Source of the DNA: a virus
IMG/VR virus record: IMGVR_UViG_3300042988_001730
Coordinates: 1-24,726 of that record
Length of the DNA stretch: 24,726 nucleotides
Strand: one strand, 5' to 3'
Shown: positions 15,154 to 21,891 of the stretch, piece after piece
Layout of the letters: every line of letters begins with the position of its first letter
Numbering within the stretch: position 1 is the stretch's first letter
The notes under the pieces: model-generated
Seen by the model: only the letters and a program-made list of their open reading frames with translations
Databases searched by the model: none
What the model was told of the DNA's origin: nothing
Position numbers and translations under genes: made by a program

Positions 15154-15725
15154 AAATCGATACTATCTCAATATCAAAAAGCATGAATACAGGCCGAATA
15201 TCATGGGAATCGTCGACAAACGACATGAGTTATATCGGGATCAACGGAACCATGCAAGGGCCTATTTTTGGAGAGAGTTTTTCGGACCCTACACAACGAT
15301 ATTTTGATTTTATCTTCGATTCGGAAACGGCAGCCGGGGAAGTACAAGACGTTTCTGATATCACCGAATCGATTTCTCCTATCGAGATAGAGCCAAATAT
15401 AAAGCCTTATATTTCTTGGAATGCTGTTTCTGACGCAGAGCGTTATCGGATTTATCATAAAGAGGGGGTATCAGGGACAGAGGAATTAATCGATGAATAT
15501 CTAGCCGAAACAACGACAGATTATATAATCAGGATAGATGAAGATTTAAATGGAAACGGGGGGATCTGGCATTTTTTTAGGGTTGAAGCAATCGATGAAT
15601 CGGGAAATGAATCGACCAGGGCCTCATGGCGATTCTGGATTTATAATGTGCCGGATGCTATTGCAAATTTAACGGTAGAAAATGGCTCAGGAGCGGGATT
15701 ATTTAACATAACAGTAACTCCATAA
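15150..15725 (+). CDS. Fn3-like tail/fibre protein
   Basis: 191 residues. Residues ~85-170 have the fibronectin type III character: PYISWNAVSDAERYRIYHKE, then TTDYIIRIDEDLNG and WHFFRVEAIDESGNES (the Y/F-x-V-x-A-x-D-x-x-G-N pattern), followed by WRFWIYNVPDAI. Such Ig/Fn3 domains commonly decorate tail fibres and tips. N-terminal residues 1-80 are polar and unassigned, including the ETAAGEVQDVSDI stretch. Coupled to the preceding gene by ATGA; the next starts 13 bp after the stop. Confidence 0.55.
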   Translation: MKIDTISISKSMNTGRISWESSTNDMSYIGINGTMQGPIFGESFSDPTQRYFDFIFDSETAAGEVQDVSDITESISPIEIEPNIKPYISWNAVSDAERYRIYHKEGVSGTEELIDEYLAETTTDYIIRIDEDLNGNGGIWHFFRVEAIDESGNESTRASWRFWIYNVPDAIANLTVENGSGAGLFNITVTP

Positions 15726-15738
15726 TTGGAGAAAAGAT

Positions 15739-16995
15739 ATGACGACACCGACAGCAGATAAATTAAGAATATACTATCCGAGTAAATATCTGACCGCAGA
15801 TAACCAGGCAATAACGCAACAAACTGCTGATGCTGGGGGGAGTGTAACAACGATCGTTGATGCTGCTCTCACCCAAGCGAACGATTACTGGAATGGTGCG
15901 GTAGGGTGGTTTGACGGAGCTACGACAACTGTAGCTTTACAGGGGATATTTTTTCATGTAACTGATTTTATAGCTGCCTCTGATACACTCGTGCTTTCTA
16001 AAGAATTACCTGCGGCACCTGCGGCAGGAGACACTTATAGGCTCGTGCTAGGGGGGAATTGGCGGAGTACACAGGAATGCATGGGAATGCTCGCGGGAGG
16101 CGTTCAGCCCGAATTAATTTCGGTGACGGGTACAAATATAACAGGATTAGTGATCACAAAAATAAGTCCAATGTTGGGAGCAGGGACATTATCAGTGTCT
16201 TATGATGATACGCTTGAACTGCTCTATATCAAGATGGGCAGCGGGAATTATGGTGTTGGCCTCGATGTTTCTGGCGATGTTACGGCGGGCATCGTAATGG
16301 ATGAAAATGACACAGGCTGGATACAGGTAAATGTTACGAGCGGTTCTCTTCCTGGCTCTGATCAGGTCGACACATTTACTCTGACGATCCCTGAAGCGAC
16401 ATTGACGCCTGATTACGAAGGGGCAGAAACGACAGCAGGGAAGACAAGATATAGACTCGAAGTGATAAAAAATACTGATGCAACGGAAACCATGGTCGGG
16501 GTTGAAGTGTGGGACGAGAAACCATCAGGAACAGACACAACAATCGCTAGCGGCACACTCACGACAGCCGCAGGGTCTTTTGTGGCAACGGATGCTAGCG
16601 ACTGGCCGGTGCGGTCTTTCTGGGTGAAAAACACGACCAAAACAGACTGCCGATATGTAAAATATAGGTCTGGTAATACGATATATTGCTCGGCATCAGG
16701 AGTAACACTTCGAGACTATACATGCACAACCTGGGTAGCTACTGACGCAATCGAAATCATGAGCGATTTGGATCTCGCCCTTGATGCCCCTTCGACGCTG
16801 CAATTCGAAAACCCTGCAACGGAGGAAACTGCCCCTTCCGCGACTTTCTACGATGTCGGGGAGGAGGGAAATGCTTTGGCAATCGGGGATATGACAGCAG
16901 GAGAAATATACGGAGTGTGGCGCAGAGAAACGATTGTCGCTGGGGCGAGAGCGAGAAACGATATTCCTTTGCATACACAATATTCCTGGAGTTAA
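15739..16995 (+). CDS. Large beta-rich tail/fibre protein
   Basis: 418 residues, Thr/Gly/Ala-rich with many short strands and no long helix. Noticeable parts are an N-terminal TPTADKLRIYYPSKYLTAD, a WFDGATTTVALQGIF strand, AGDTYRLVLGGNW, and a C-terminal GDMTAGEIYGVWRRETIVAG ending in YSWS. The C-terminal pattern (G-x-x-Y/W-G-V/I-W-R-R-E-x-I-x-A-G) is one I associate with phage structural proteins of the same cassette. Ribosome binding site GGAGAAAAG. A baseplate or fibre component is likely. Confidence 0.5.
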   Translation: MTTPTADKLRIYYPSKYLTADNQAITQQTADAGGSVTTIVDAALTQANDYWNGAVGWFDGATTTVALQGIFFHVTDFIAASDTLVLSKELPAAPAAGDTYRLVLGGNWRSTQECMGMLAGGVQPELISVTGTNITGLVITKISPMLGAGTLSVSYDDTLELLYIKMGSGNYGVGLDVSGDVTAGIVMDENDTGWIQVNVTSGSLPGSDQVDTFTLTIPEATLTPDYEGAETTAGKTRYRLEVIKNTDATETMVGVEVWDEKPSGTDTTIASGTLTTAAGSFVATDASDWPVRSFWVKNTTKTDCRYVKYRSGNTIYCSASGVTLRDYTCTTWVATDAIEIMSDLDLALDAPSTLQFENPATEETAPSATFYDVGEEGNALAIGDMTAGEIYGVWRRETIVAGARARNDIPLHTQYSWS

Positions 16996-16998
16996 AAA

Positions 16999-17904
16999 GT
17001 GGCTGCAAAGAGCGGAAATTTAGCTTTGTTTGATTCAAGATTTTCCATTACGACAGAAAATCTATCATTAAGTGATTCAAAGACTTTTGAATATTTAGAA
17101 AATCTATCTTTACATAATTCCCATTTTATTCCTACGTCAAAAAATCAATCAATTTTAGATTGTGCAGGGAAATTAGATTATAAAAATCTCTCTCTGTCAG
17201 ATGCCCGCTTTACTGCACAATCTAAAAGTCTTTCTTTGTTTGACAGTAGATGGGTAGGGACTTTTGCCCTCAATCATAGCTTGCTAGATTCTCGTATAGA
17301 AGGGACGACTTCCAAGAATCTAAGCAAGCTTTCTTCTTTCTATACAGCCGGATACAATATTTATGCGCTGGATATTGCAACCGGAACAGAGGCGTTGCTT
17401 GGTTTCCTGGATGCTTCAGGGGCTCTCGTGCTTACAGATGAAGCGCTTGCAGATGGGACTTATGAACTGACTTGTCGGTCAGTATCCCTTTTTTGGGATA
17501 ATTGCAGGGATGGAAAAAAACTCACGGTGACCATTTCTGGGGGGGTAATCACGAGTCAAGGCCTGCCTCGCATACTAAACCTCAGAAGGGAGTTTTCCAG
17601 ATTTACGCCATATTTAAAGTGGACTATAGAAGACGAATATACACTAGAAGATATTTCTTTTGCAATTTGGCTTTCTAACAGTACTCCGGTAAGCACTGTA
17701 GGAACACCGGATTATACCTGCCAATATTGGGCTGGGCAGGCCGATTATACATATAAATATACTCAATCAGCGTCAAAGTATATATTGGTGGCTGCCAGAA
17801 CAACAACCACTATCGGGCCGACAACAGAAATATATTGCGCATGGGATAGCACGTCTCCTACAAGTCCTTCGAACCAACTTGGACGAGATGAAGAGGACGT
17901 TTGA
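16999..17904 (+). CDS. Fibre-like protein with eight 14-residue repeats
   Basis: 301 residues, starting at GTG 16999 (GGAG at 16988-16991, three bases after the previous stop). Residues ~6-118 are built from eight consecutive units of about 14 residues with consensus NLSLxDSRF: NLALFDSRF, NLSLSDSKT, NLSLHNSHF, NQSILDCAG, NLSLSDARF, SLSLFDSRW, NHSLLDSRI and NLSKLSSFY. This regular period suits a beta-helical or triple-stranded fibre shaft. The C-terminal ~180 residues form a separate domain with LADGTYELTCRSV, ITSQGLPRILNLRREFSRF and a CAWDSTSPTSPSNQ tail, similar to other proteins of this cassette. Likely a tail fibre or its linker. The stop overlaps the next ATG by one base. Confidence 0.6.
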   Translation: MAAKSGNLALFDSRFSITTENLSLSDSKTFEYLENLSLHNSHFIPTSKNQSILDCAGKLDYKNLSLSDARFTAQSKSLSLFDSRWVGTFALNHSLLDSRIEGTTSKNLSKLSSFYTAGYNIYALDIATGTEALLGFLDASGALVLTDEALADGTYELTCRSVSLFWDNCRDGKKLTVTISGGVITSQGLPRILNLRREFSRFTPYLKWTIEDEYTLEDISFAIWLSNSTPVSTVGTPDYTCQYWAGQADYTYKYTQSASKYILVAARTTTTIGPTTEIYCAWDSTSPTSPSNQLGRDEEDV

Positions 17905-18167
17905 TGATTGGGGAAAAACAAAAAATAAAAATAGAAAAGCTTATTAATCTTTTTGAAGATTACAATTCTTTAAATCAATTAGACATAAGGAATATCGAGC
18001 TTGTTACGGATTGTGAATATCTTAAAAATTTTCCTGCTATTGGGGATGAAGAAATTGAGCTCAACGAATTTGCTGGATTATCAGTCTTTTGTATTTTAAA
18101 AGATATGTATATAAATTATAAAGGGGAAAAAAATGGATCAACATCAGGAACTCAAACAACATCTTGA
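17904..18167 (+). CDS. Small hypothetical protein
   Basis: 87 residues from ATG 17904, chosen over the TTG at 17901 because it forms a TGATG overlap with the fibre gene stop and has AAGAGGA upstream. It is helical and acidic (KIKIEKLINLFEDYNSLNQL, then VTDCEYLKNF), with no membrane segment or recognised motif. It is the first gene of a block that departs from virion-type composition. The last 35 bp overlap the next gene. Confidence 0.5.
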   Translation: MIGEKQKIKIEKLINLFEDYNSLNQLDIRNIELVTDCEYLKNFPAIGDEEIELNEFAGLSVFCILKDMYINYKGEKNGSTSGTQTTS

Positions 18168-18579
18168 AAATTTTTCTAAAACAGTCACGGCATTATCCGA
18201 AACAAAACCAAAATCGGGAACACCTGAATGGCTAACTCCCGATATTCTTTCTGCGATGGTGATGGCATTTCAAGCGGTTATGAGTCTTTTAGCAGGGCTT
18301 TTCTCTCGATCAAAAGGGCTTTTCGATATCGGCAGCGAGGCCATGACAGGATTAAAACTTTTGGCTGAAAATCAGGTAAAACAGACAGCTATTCTTGAAA
18401 AGATACTCGCACACCTGGAAAGCACGTGCCTTAAAAAAGAGGATGCCCAAAAAATGCTCGAAACACTATCAACCAGCATCGCGGATAATGTTACGGCTGG
18501 CATCCCTGGACAAATTATTAGAGCGATGGAAGGATACGAGATAAAAACAGAACCTATGAAATTAGTCAGGAAGCCATAA
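18133..18579 (+). CDS. Helical protein with a central hydrophobic segment
   Basis: 148 residues; ribosome binding site AAAGGGGAAA. A polar N-terminus (~residues 1-35) is followed by ILSAMVMAFQAVMSLLAGLF, which could be one membrane or amphipathic segment. Long helices follow (LKLLAENQVKQTAILEKILA, EDAQKMLETLSTSIADNV), probably coiled coil, and a basic tail (KLVRKP). Similar layouts occur in phage membrane-anchored or tail-associated helpers, but I recognise no family. It ends one base before the next ATG. Confidence 0.5.
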   Translation: MDQHQELKQHLENFSKTVTALSETKPKSGTPEWLTPDILSAMVMAFQAVMSLLAGLFSRSKGLFDIGSEAMTGLKLLAENQVKQTAILEKILAHLESTCLKKEDAQKMLETLSTSIADNVTAGIPGQIIRAMEGYEIKTEPMKLVRKP

Positions 18580-18768
18580 ATGGATTTCCTAGAGTTTATT
18601 CAAAAATATGTACGGACGGAAGCCCAGGCAGATGCGAAAGCCTGGGGGAATAGGGCCGGCTTGGAACGTAGACAGGCAATTATTCATGTGTGTCAGCAAT
18701 TAGAAACGAGGGTAAACGATGTCAGAAGAAATAACGGCTCAGGGGCCGGAAACTGCAAAGATAAATGA
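18580..18768 (+). CDS. Small basic hypothetical protein
   Basis: 62 residues, starting immediately after the preceding stop. It is helical with mixed charge (FLEFIQKYVRTEAQADAKAW, then GLERRQAIIHVCQQLETRV) and a short disordered tail. It has no motif I recognise. The last 50 bp overlap the membrane-protein gene in another frame, so its expression is tied to that gene. Confidence 0.45.
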   Translation: MDFLEFIQKYVRTEAQADAKAWGNRAGLERRQAIIHVCQQLETRVNDVRRNNGSGAGNCKDK

Positions 18769-19195
18769 AGCTCTAAAAATGATCGAGCAGGATGAAGAAA
18801 TGAAAAGTTCGAAGCGATTATCTTCGAAACTCGAACATAGTGCGGAAACAAACTCTCTTGAACATCTTTTATCAGAACAGCCCCAAGAAGATTCTGTTAT
18901 CTTCGATGAAACAGGGATAAGGAAACAAATTCCTCTCGGCCCTATTAAAATCTATGATTTTATGAGCAGCTCTTTTAACATCGTCCTGGCTAATACTGTA
19001 CTTTCAGTCAGTCTTTTTTTTAGTGTAATCGTGATCACGCTTTTAACCTGTCCTTTCCTTTACACTGTCCTTTTTTCTGTTTTTGCGATATTTGCTAGTT
19101 TTTGTAGCATAATAACGAATTTAAAGCTTTTAAGTTTGATGTGGAAACACCAAAAAAACATGGTTGGGAACAGGTTTTCTTTACCCCCTGTATAG
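18719..19195 (+). CDS. Two-TM membrane protein upstream of the GAF-kinase-caspase genes
   Basis: 158 residues; ATG 18719 with GAGGGTAAAC upstream. Residues 1-80 are charged and helical (INEALKMIEQDEEMKSSKRL), predicted cytoplasmic. Two hydrophobic segments follow at ~87-109 (NIVLANTVLSVSLFFSVIVI) and ~112-133 (PFLYTVLFSVFAIFASFCSI), then a short basic C-terminus (MWKHQKNMVGNRF). With both ends inside, the long N-terminal region would face the cytoplasm. It ends 7 bp before the GAF gene, so it may anchor or be regulated by the downstream signalling proteins. No family is recognised. Confidence 0.6.
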   Translation: MSEEITAQGPETAKINEALKMIEQDEEMKSSKRLSSKLEHSAETNSLEHLLSEQPQEDSVIFDETGIRKQIPLGPIKIYDFMSSSFNIVLANTVLSVSLFFSVIVITLLTCPFLYTVLFSVFAIFASFCSIITNLKLLSLMWKHQKNMVGNRFSLPPV

Positions 19196-19202
19196 GTGAT
19201 AC

Positions 19203-20048
19203 ATGGCCTTTTTGCGTAAAATTTTGCAGATTAAGCCTGAATTAAAGAGTGAAGATATTCCTTTAAAACAAGAACAGGTTGATCTTGGAGAAGGCCTCGC
19301 TCTTATATTTCCTACAGGGCAGGGGGAATATCGGTTATGTTCGTTTCAGAAAATTGAATACTGTGGAAAAGAATTTACAGGGTCAAAAATACTCGAACAT
19401 AACGCGGCAATCCGGCTCCCGAACGGACAAATATACCTGTTTAAAGATGATGAATCTCAAGTTGCATGGCGTGAAAAAATAGAGGCCTTTATCATCTGTA
19501 CGGAATTAGAGAGTCAGTTTGCCCCTGAGACGCTGAAAGCCCTGAAAGCAAAATACCTCGATGAATATTTAGATAAAGGAAAGCATGAGGAATCTGTTGA
19601 GCAATTGGCTGCCAGGTTAGTCTATTATACGCGTAAAAAATGGAAATTCGAACGGGCGATTTTTTATACTTTCGATGGGCAAAAGGCCGTCCCTCTGGTA
19701 GCTAAAGCTCCCGAAAAAGAATACAAAACAAGCATGAAAATATTATTACAGGCCTATAAAACAAAAGGCCCTGTGAAATTTAATCTAAAGGAGTCCGCAT
19801 GTTCAAGCCTTTCAATTATCGAAAATAAAGTTCAAATTGCATTTTGCAGTCCGATTTTTTCTCAGGGAAAAGCTGTTGCTCTTTTTTATGCGGATGCTGG
19901 GAAAAAAGTACATGATTACGCCATGATCGGCCTGGCTTATCTTTGTTCGGATTTCGGGCATAGGTGGGGAAAACTGAGAGAAATGACAGAGTTAAAAACG
20001 ATAGATTTAGAGGCGGAAAATGGACGAGAAGAAACAGAAAACATATAA
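19203..20048 (+). CDS. GAF-domain sensor protein
   Basis: 281 residues. Residues ~128-258 fit a GAF domain: an N-terminal helix (EQLAARLVYYTRKKWKF), strand RAIFYTFDG, a central helix, then SLSIIENKVQIAFCSPIF and GKAVALFYADAGKKVHDYAM. The S-I-x-x-x-V-x-x-A-x-C-x-P-(x)-GKAVALFYAD series is the typical GAF core as seen in FHA-GAF and cyclase-linked sensors. GAF domains bind small ligands or mediate dimerisation and signal to partner enzymes. Residues ~25-95 form another beta-rich module (GEYRLCSFQKIEYCGKEF, then RLPNGQIYLFKDD); I looked for FHA signature residues and did not find them. It is cytoplasmic (no signal or TM). The kinase gene overlaps its end by 29 bp, so the two are made together. 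Confidence 0.65.
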   Translation: MAFLRKILQIKPELKSEDIPLKQEQVDLGEGLALIFPTGQGEYRLCSFQKIEYCGKEFTGSKILEHNAAIRLPNGQIYLFKDDESQVAWREKIEAFIICTELESQFAPETLKALKAKYLDEYLDKGKHEESVEQLAARLVYYTRKKWKFERAIFYTFDGQKAVPLVAKAPEKEYKTSMKILLQAYKTKGPVKFNLKESACSSLSIIENKVQIAFCSPIFSQGKAVALFYADAGKKVHDYAMIGLAYLCSDFGHRWGKLREMTELKTIDLEAENGREETENI

Positions 20049-21075
20049 AGAAATATTAAACGCATATTTCGCTTCTAGGCAAATGCGTAATGGAATATGG
20101 GTATTGAATGACGCGGACTATCTTGAAGATATGGCAAAATGCTGCGGGAAAAATTTCGAGGCCAGATCATTTTTGAGCATGGGAAGTGAAGCTATTTTGC
20201 TTCTTGTTTTTGACAAATTTCTCAAGGTCTGCCGGGTACTAAAAATTCCTAGGCCTGATCTCCCGGAGGTCGCTCTTCGGCGTTTTATCCGAGCGGCGCG
20301 GGTCCTTGTACAACTTGAAAGCGAGTATTTTCCAAAAGTTTGCCAATTAAGCTTGACCCCTTTTTTTCTTGTTCTCGATTGGACAATCGGCGACACCTTG
20401 AGAGACTGGGTTTTTTCTGACAGATGGTATCCAGATGCTCTTATTGATATTTTTCGAGAATTGCTGAGGGCCATGACGCTACTACACAATCAGGGAATTA
20501 TTCATCGAGATTTAAGACCTGACAATATTCTTATATGCAAAGAAAACAGAATAAAAGTGATCGATTTTGGTTTTGCAAAATGCCAGGAGAGCAGCCGGCT
20601 TACGGTCATAGAGGCCCTTGGAAATGAATTCTATTCCAGCCCTGAGCAGCTTACACATGCCGGGGATGTAAAATCCCCGTCAACGGATGTTTTCTCATTA
20701 GCTCAAGTTTTTTATTTCGGCATAACTAAACTCGAACATAAACCAGGGGATCATAAACCAGAAATTCTTATAGAAAGGGGTCTTCCTTCGAAGATCCTAG
20801 ACTGGTATAGTGCCAGTACACGATTTAACGCAGATGAGCGCTACACGAACGCAGAGATAATGCTCCGGGCATATAACGAGATATTCCCTCCTCCTCTTGT
20901 AACAAAACAAGAACACGGGGATATATACGATTTAATAGATTCTTTAATTTTGCTTACCGGGGGGGATCAGTACTTTGCTGAGGTTTTCACATCAAAATTT
21001 CTCTCCAGACAGCAATTAGCTAAACTGTGGAAAACATGTTCGGAAAGAAGGGCAAAATTATGCATATCCGAATAA
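20020..21075 (+). CDS. Eukaryotic-type Ser/Thr protein kinase (Hanks type)
   Basis: 351 residues. Visible kinase motifs: a degenerate Gly loop (FLSMGSEAILLLV), the ATP lysine in CRVLKIP (Lys75), the catalytic loop IHRDLRPDNIL (Asp164, Asn169), the metal-binding IDFGFAK (Asp182), SSPEQ (Glu209) and the subdomain IX aspartate in STDVFSLA (Asp223). All core catalytic residues are present except the alpha-C glutamate. The usual R-F-x-x-E-A reads RRFIRAAR, giving Ala92 at that place. Residues ~1-45 and ~290-351 are extra helical regions. The C-terminal tail (DLIDSLILLTGG ... LSRQQLAKLWKTC) may be a protein-interaction module. No TM segment. RBS GAGGCGG lies inside the GAF gene. Overlaps the caspase gene by 16 bp. 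Likely an active kinase working with its neighbours. Confidence 0.88.
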   Translation: MDEKKQKTYKEILNAYFASRQMRNGIWVLNDADYLEDMAKCCGKNFEARSFLSMGSEAILLLVFDKFLKVCRVLKIPRPDLPEVALRRFIRAARVLVQLESEYFPKVCQLSLTPFFLVLDWTIGDTLRDWVFSDRWYPDALIDIFRELLRAMTLLHNQGIIHRDLRPDNILICKENRIKVIDFGFAKCQESSRLTVIEALGNEFYSSPEQLTHAGDVKSPSTDVFSLAQVFYFGITKLEHKPGDHKPEILIERGLPSKILDWYSASTRFNADERYTNAEIMLRAYNEIFPPPLVTKQEHGDIYDLIDSLILLTGGDQYFAEVFTSKFLSRQQLAKLWKTCSERRAKLCISE

Positions 21076-21878
21076 AAAAAGAAATTGCGCCGGCGCAATT
21101 TGTAAATCAACAGCCAGAATCCAGGACAATCGTACACGCTAAGAGAAGAGCTATCAATATTGATCCTAATAAAATTGGGGTACTCATAGTTGGAATCGGC
21201 GAATATCCAAATCCAACATGGCGCCTCTATAAACCTGTTAGCGACGCAATTTCTTTTTTCAAATTCCTCGAAAATATGTACAACATTCCTCCACAAAACA
21301 TCCGCAGTCTTTATAATGTAGAAGCGACGAAATTAAATATTATTACTACCCTGCGGGCGTTAGTAAAAACTTTTAGATATATCGTTTTTTATTTTTCGGG
21401 GCATGGGTTCAGGGTCGTAAACGCGGACGGTGATGGGGGATGGGCAGAGGGAATCGTATGTTATGACCATGCCTGGGCTCGTGCTTGTATGGTGTTAGAT
21501 GAAGATATTAGATCTGTGCTTTGTGATGCGAAGAGGGCCTGGGTAGTTGTCGACGCCTGTCACAGTGCCGGGATTACGAGAGGGGACGGGCAAACTCGGG
21601 TAAAATCGATACGAGGGCCGGATACCGGAGTCAGACTAGGAAAAAGAACGATAATACATTGCAAAGATATCGTCGAATTGGCGGCATGTCAAAGCTCTGA
21701 AGTTGCGTACGAATTAGATTCGGGAGGAATTTTTACAACTACATTGATCGATCTTTTACAACATAGCCCATGTATGAGTTTTTTAGAATTACAAATAAAA
21801 TTACGTGAAAAAATACGTATGCAGACCCCTCAAATTTCTGCTCCTGAAATGGATTTAACTATGTTCGAAATGAACTAG
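21060..21878 (+). CDS. Caspase-like cysteine protease (peptidase C14 / metacaspase type)
   Basis: 272 residues from ATG 21060, chosen for the GGAAAGAAGGG upstream at 7 nt spacing; GTG 21027 and ATG 21036 are weaker. The catalytic His is in IVFYFSGHG (His115) and the catalytic Cys in WVVVDACHSAG (Cys167), the order and spacing of C14 proteases. Other family marks are GVLIVGIGEYP, the DA-x-x-F-x-x-F-L helix, GWAEGIVCYD before the large-subunit strand, and the VELAACQSSEVAYE and GIFTTTLIDLL blocks of the p10-like part. The N-terminal ~35 residues are basic and unassigned. No signal peptide or TM, so it acts in the cytoplasm. It overlaps the kinase gene by 16 bp, suggesting kinase-controlled proteolysis. 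A fibre gene starts 13 bp after the stop. Confidence 0.85.
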   Translation: MHIRIKKEIAPAQFVNQQPESRTIVHAKRRAINIDPNKIGVLIVGIGEYPNPTWRLYKPVSDAISFFKFLENMYNIPPQNIRSLYNVEATKLNIITTLRALVKTFRYIVFYFSGHGFRVVNADGDGGWAEGIVCYDHAWARACMVLDEDIRSVLCDAKRAWVVVDACHSAGITRGDGQTRVKSIRGPDTGVRLGKRTIIHCKDIVELAACQSSEVAYELDSGGIFTTTLIDLLQHSPCMSFLELQIKLREKIRMQTPQISAPEMDLTMFEMN

Positions 21879-21891
21879 AGGAGATAAAATA

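Noticed and set aside
19275-19490. FHA domain at the N-terminus of the GAF protein
   Set aside because: The beta-rich segment lacks the G-R-S and S-x-x-H signature residues of FHA domains, so only an unknown beta module is claimed.
21027-21059. Earlier start codons (GTG 21027, ATG 21036) for the caspase gene
   Set aside because: The added residues have no conserved character and the Shine-Dalgarno fits ATG 21060 best.
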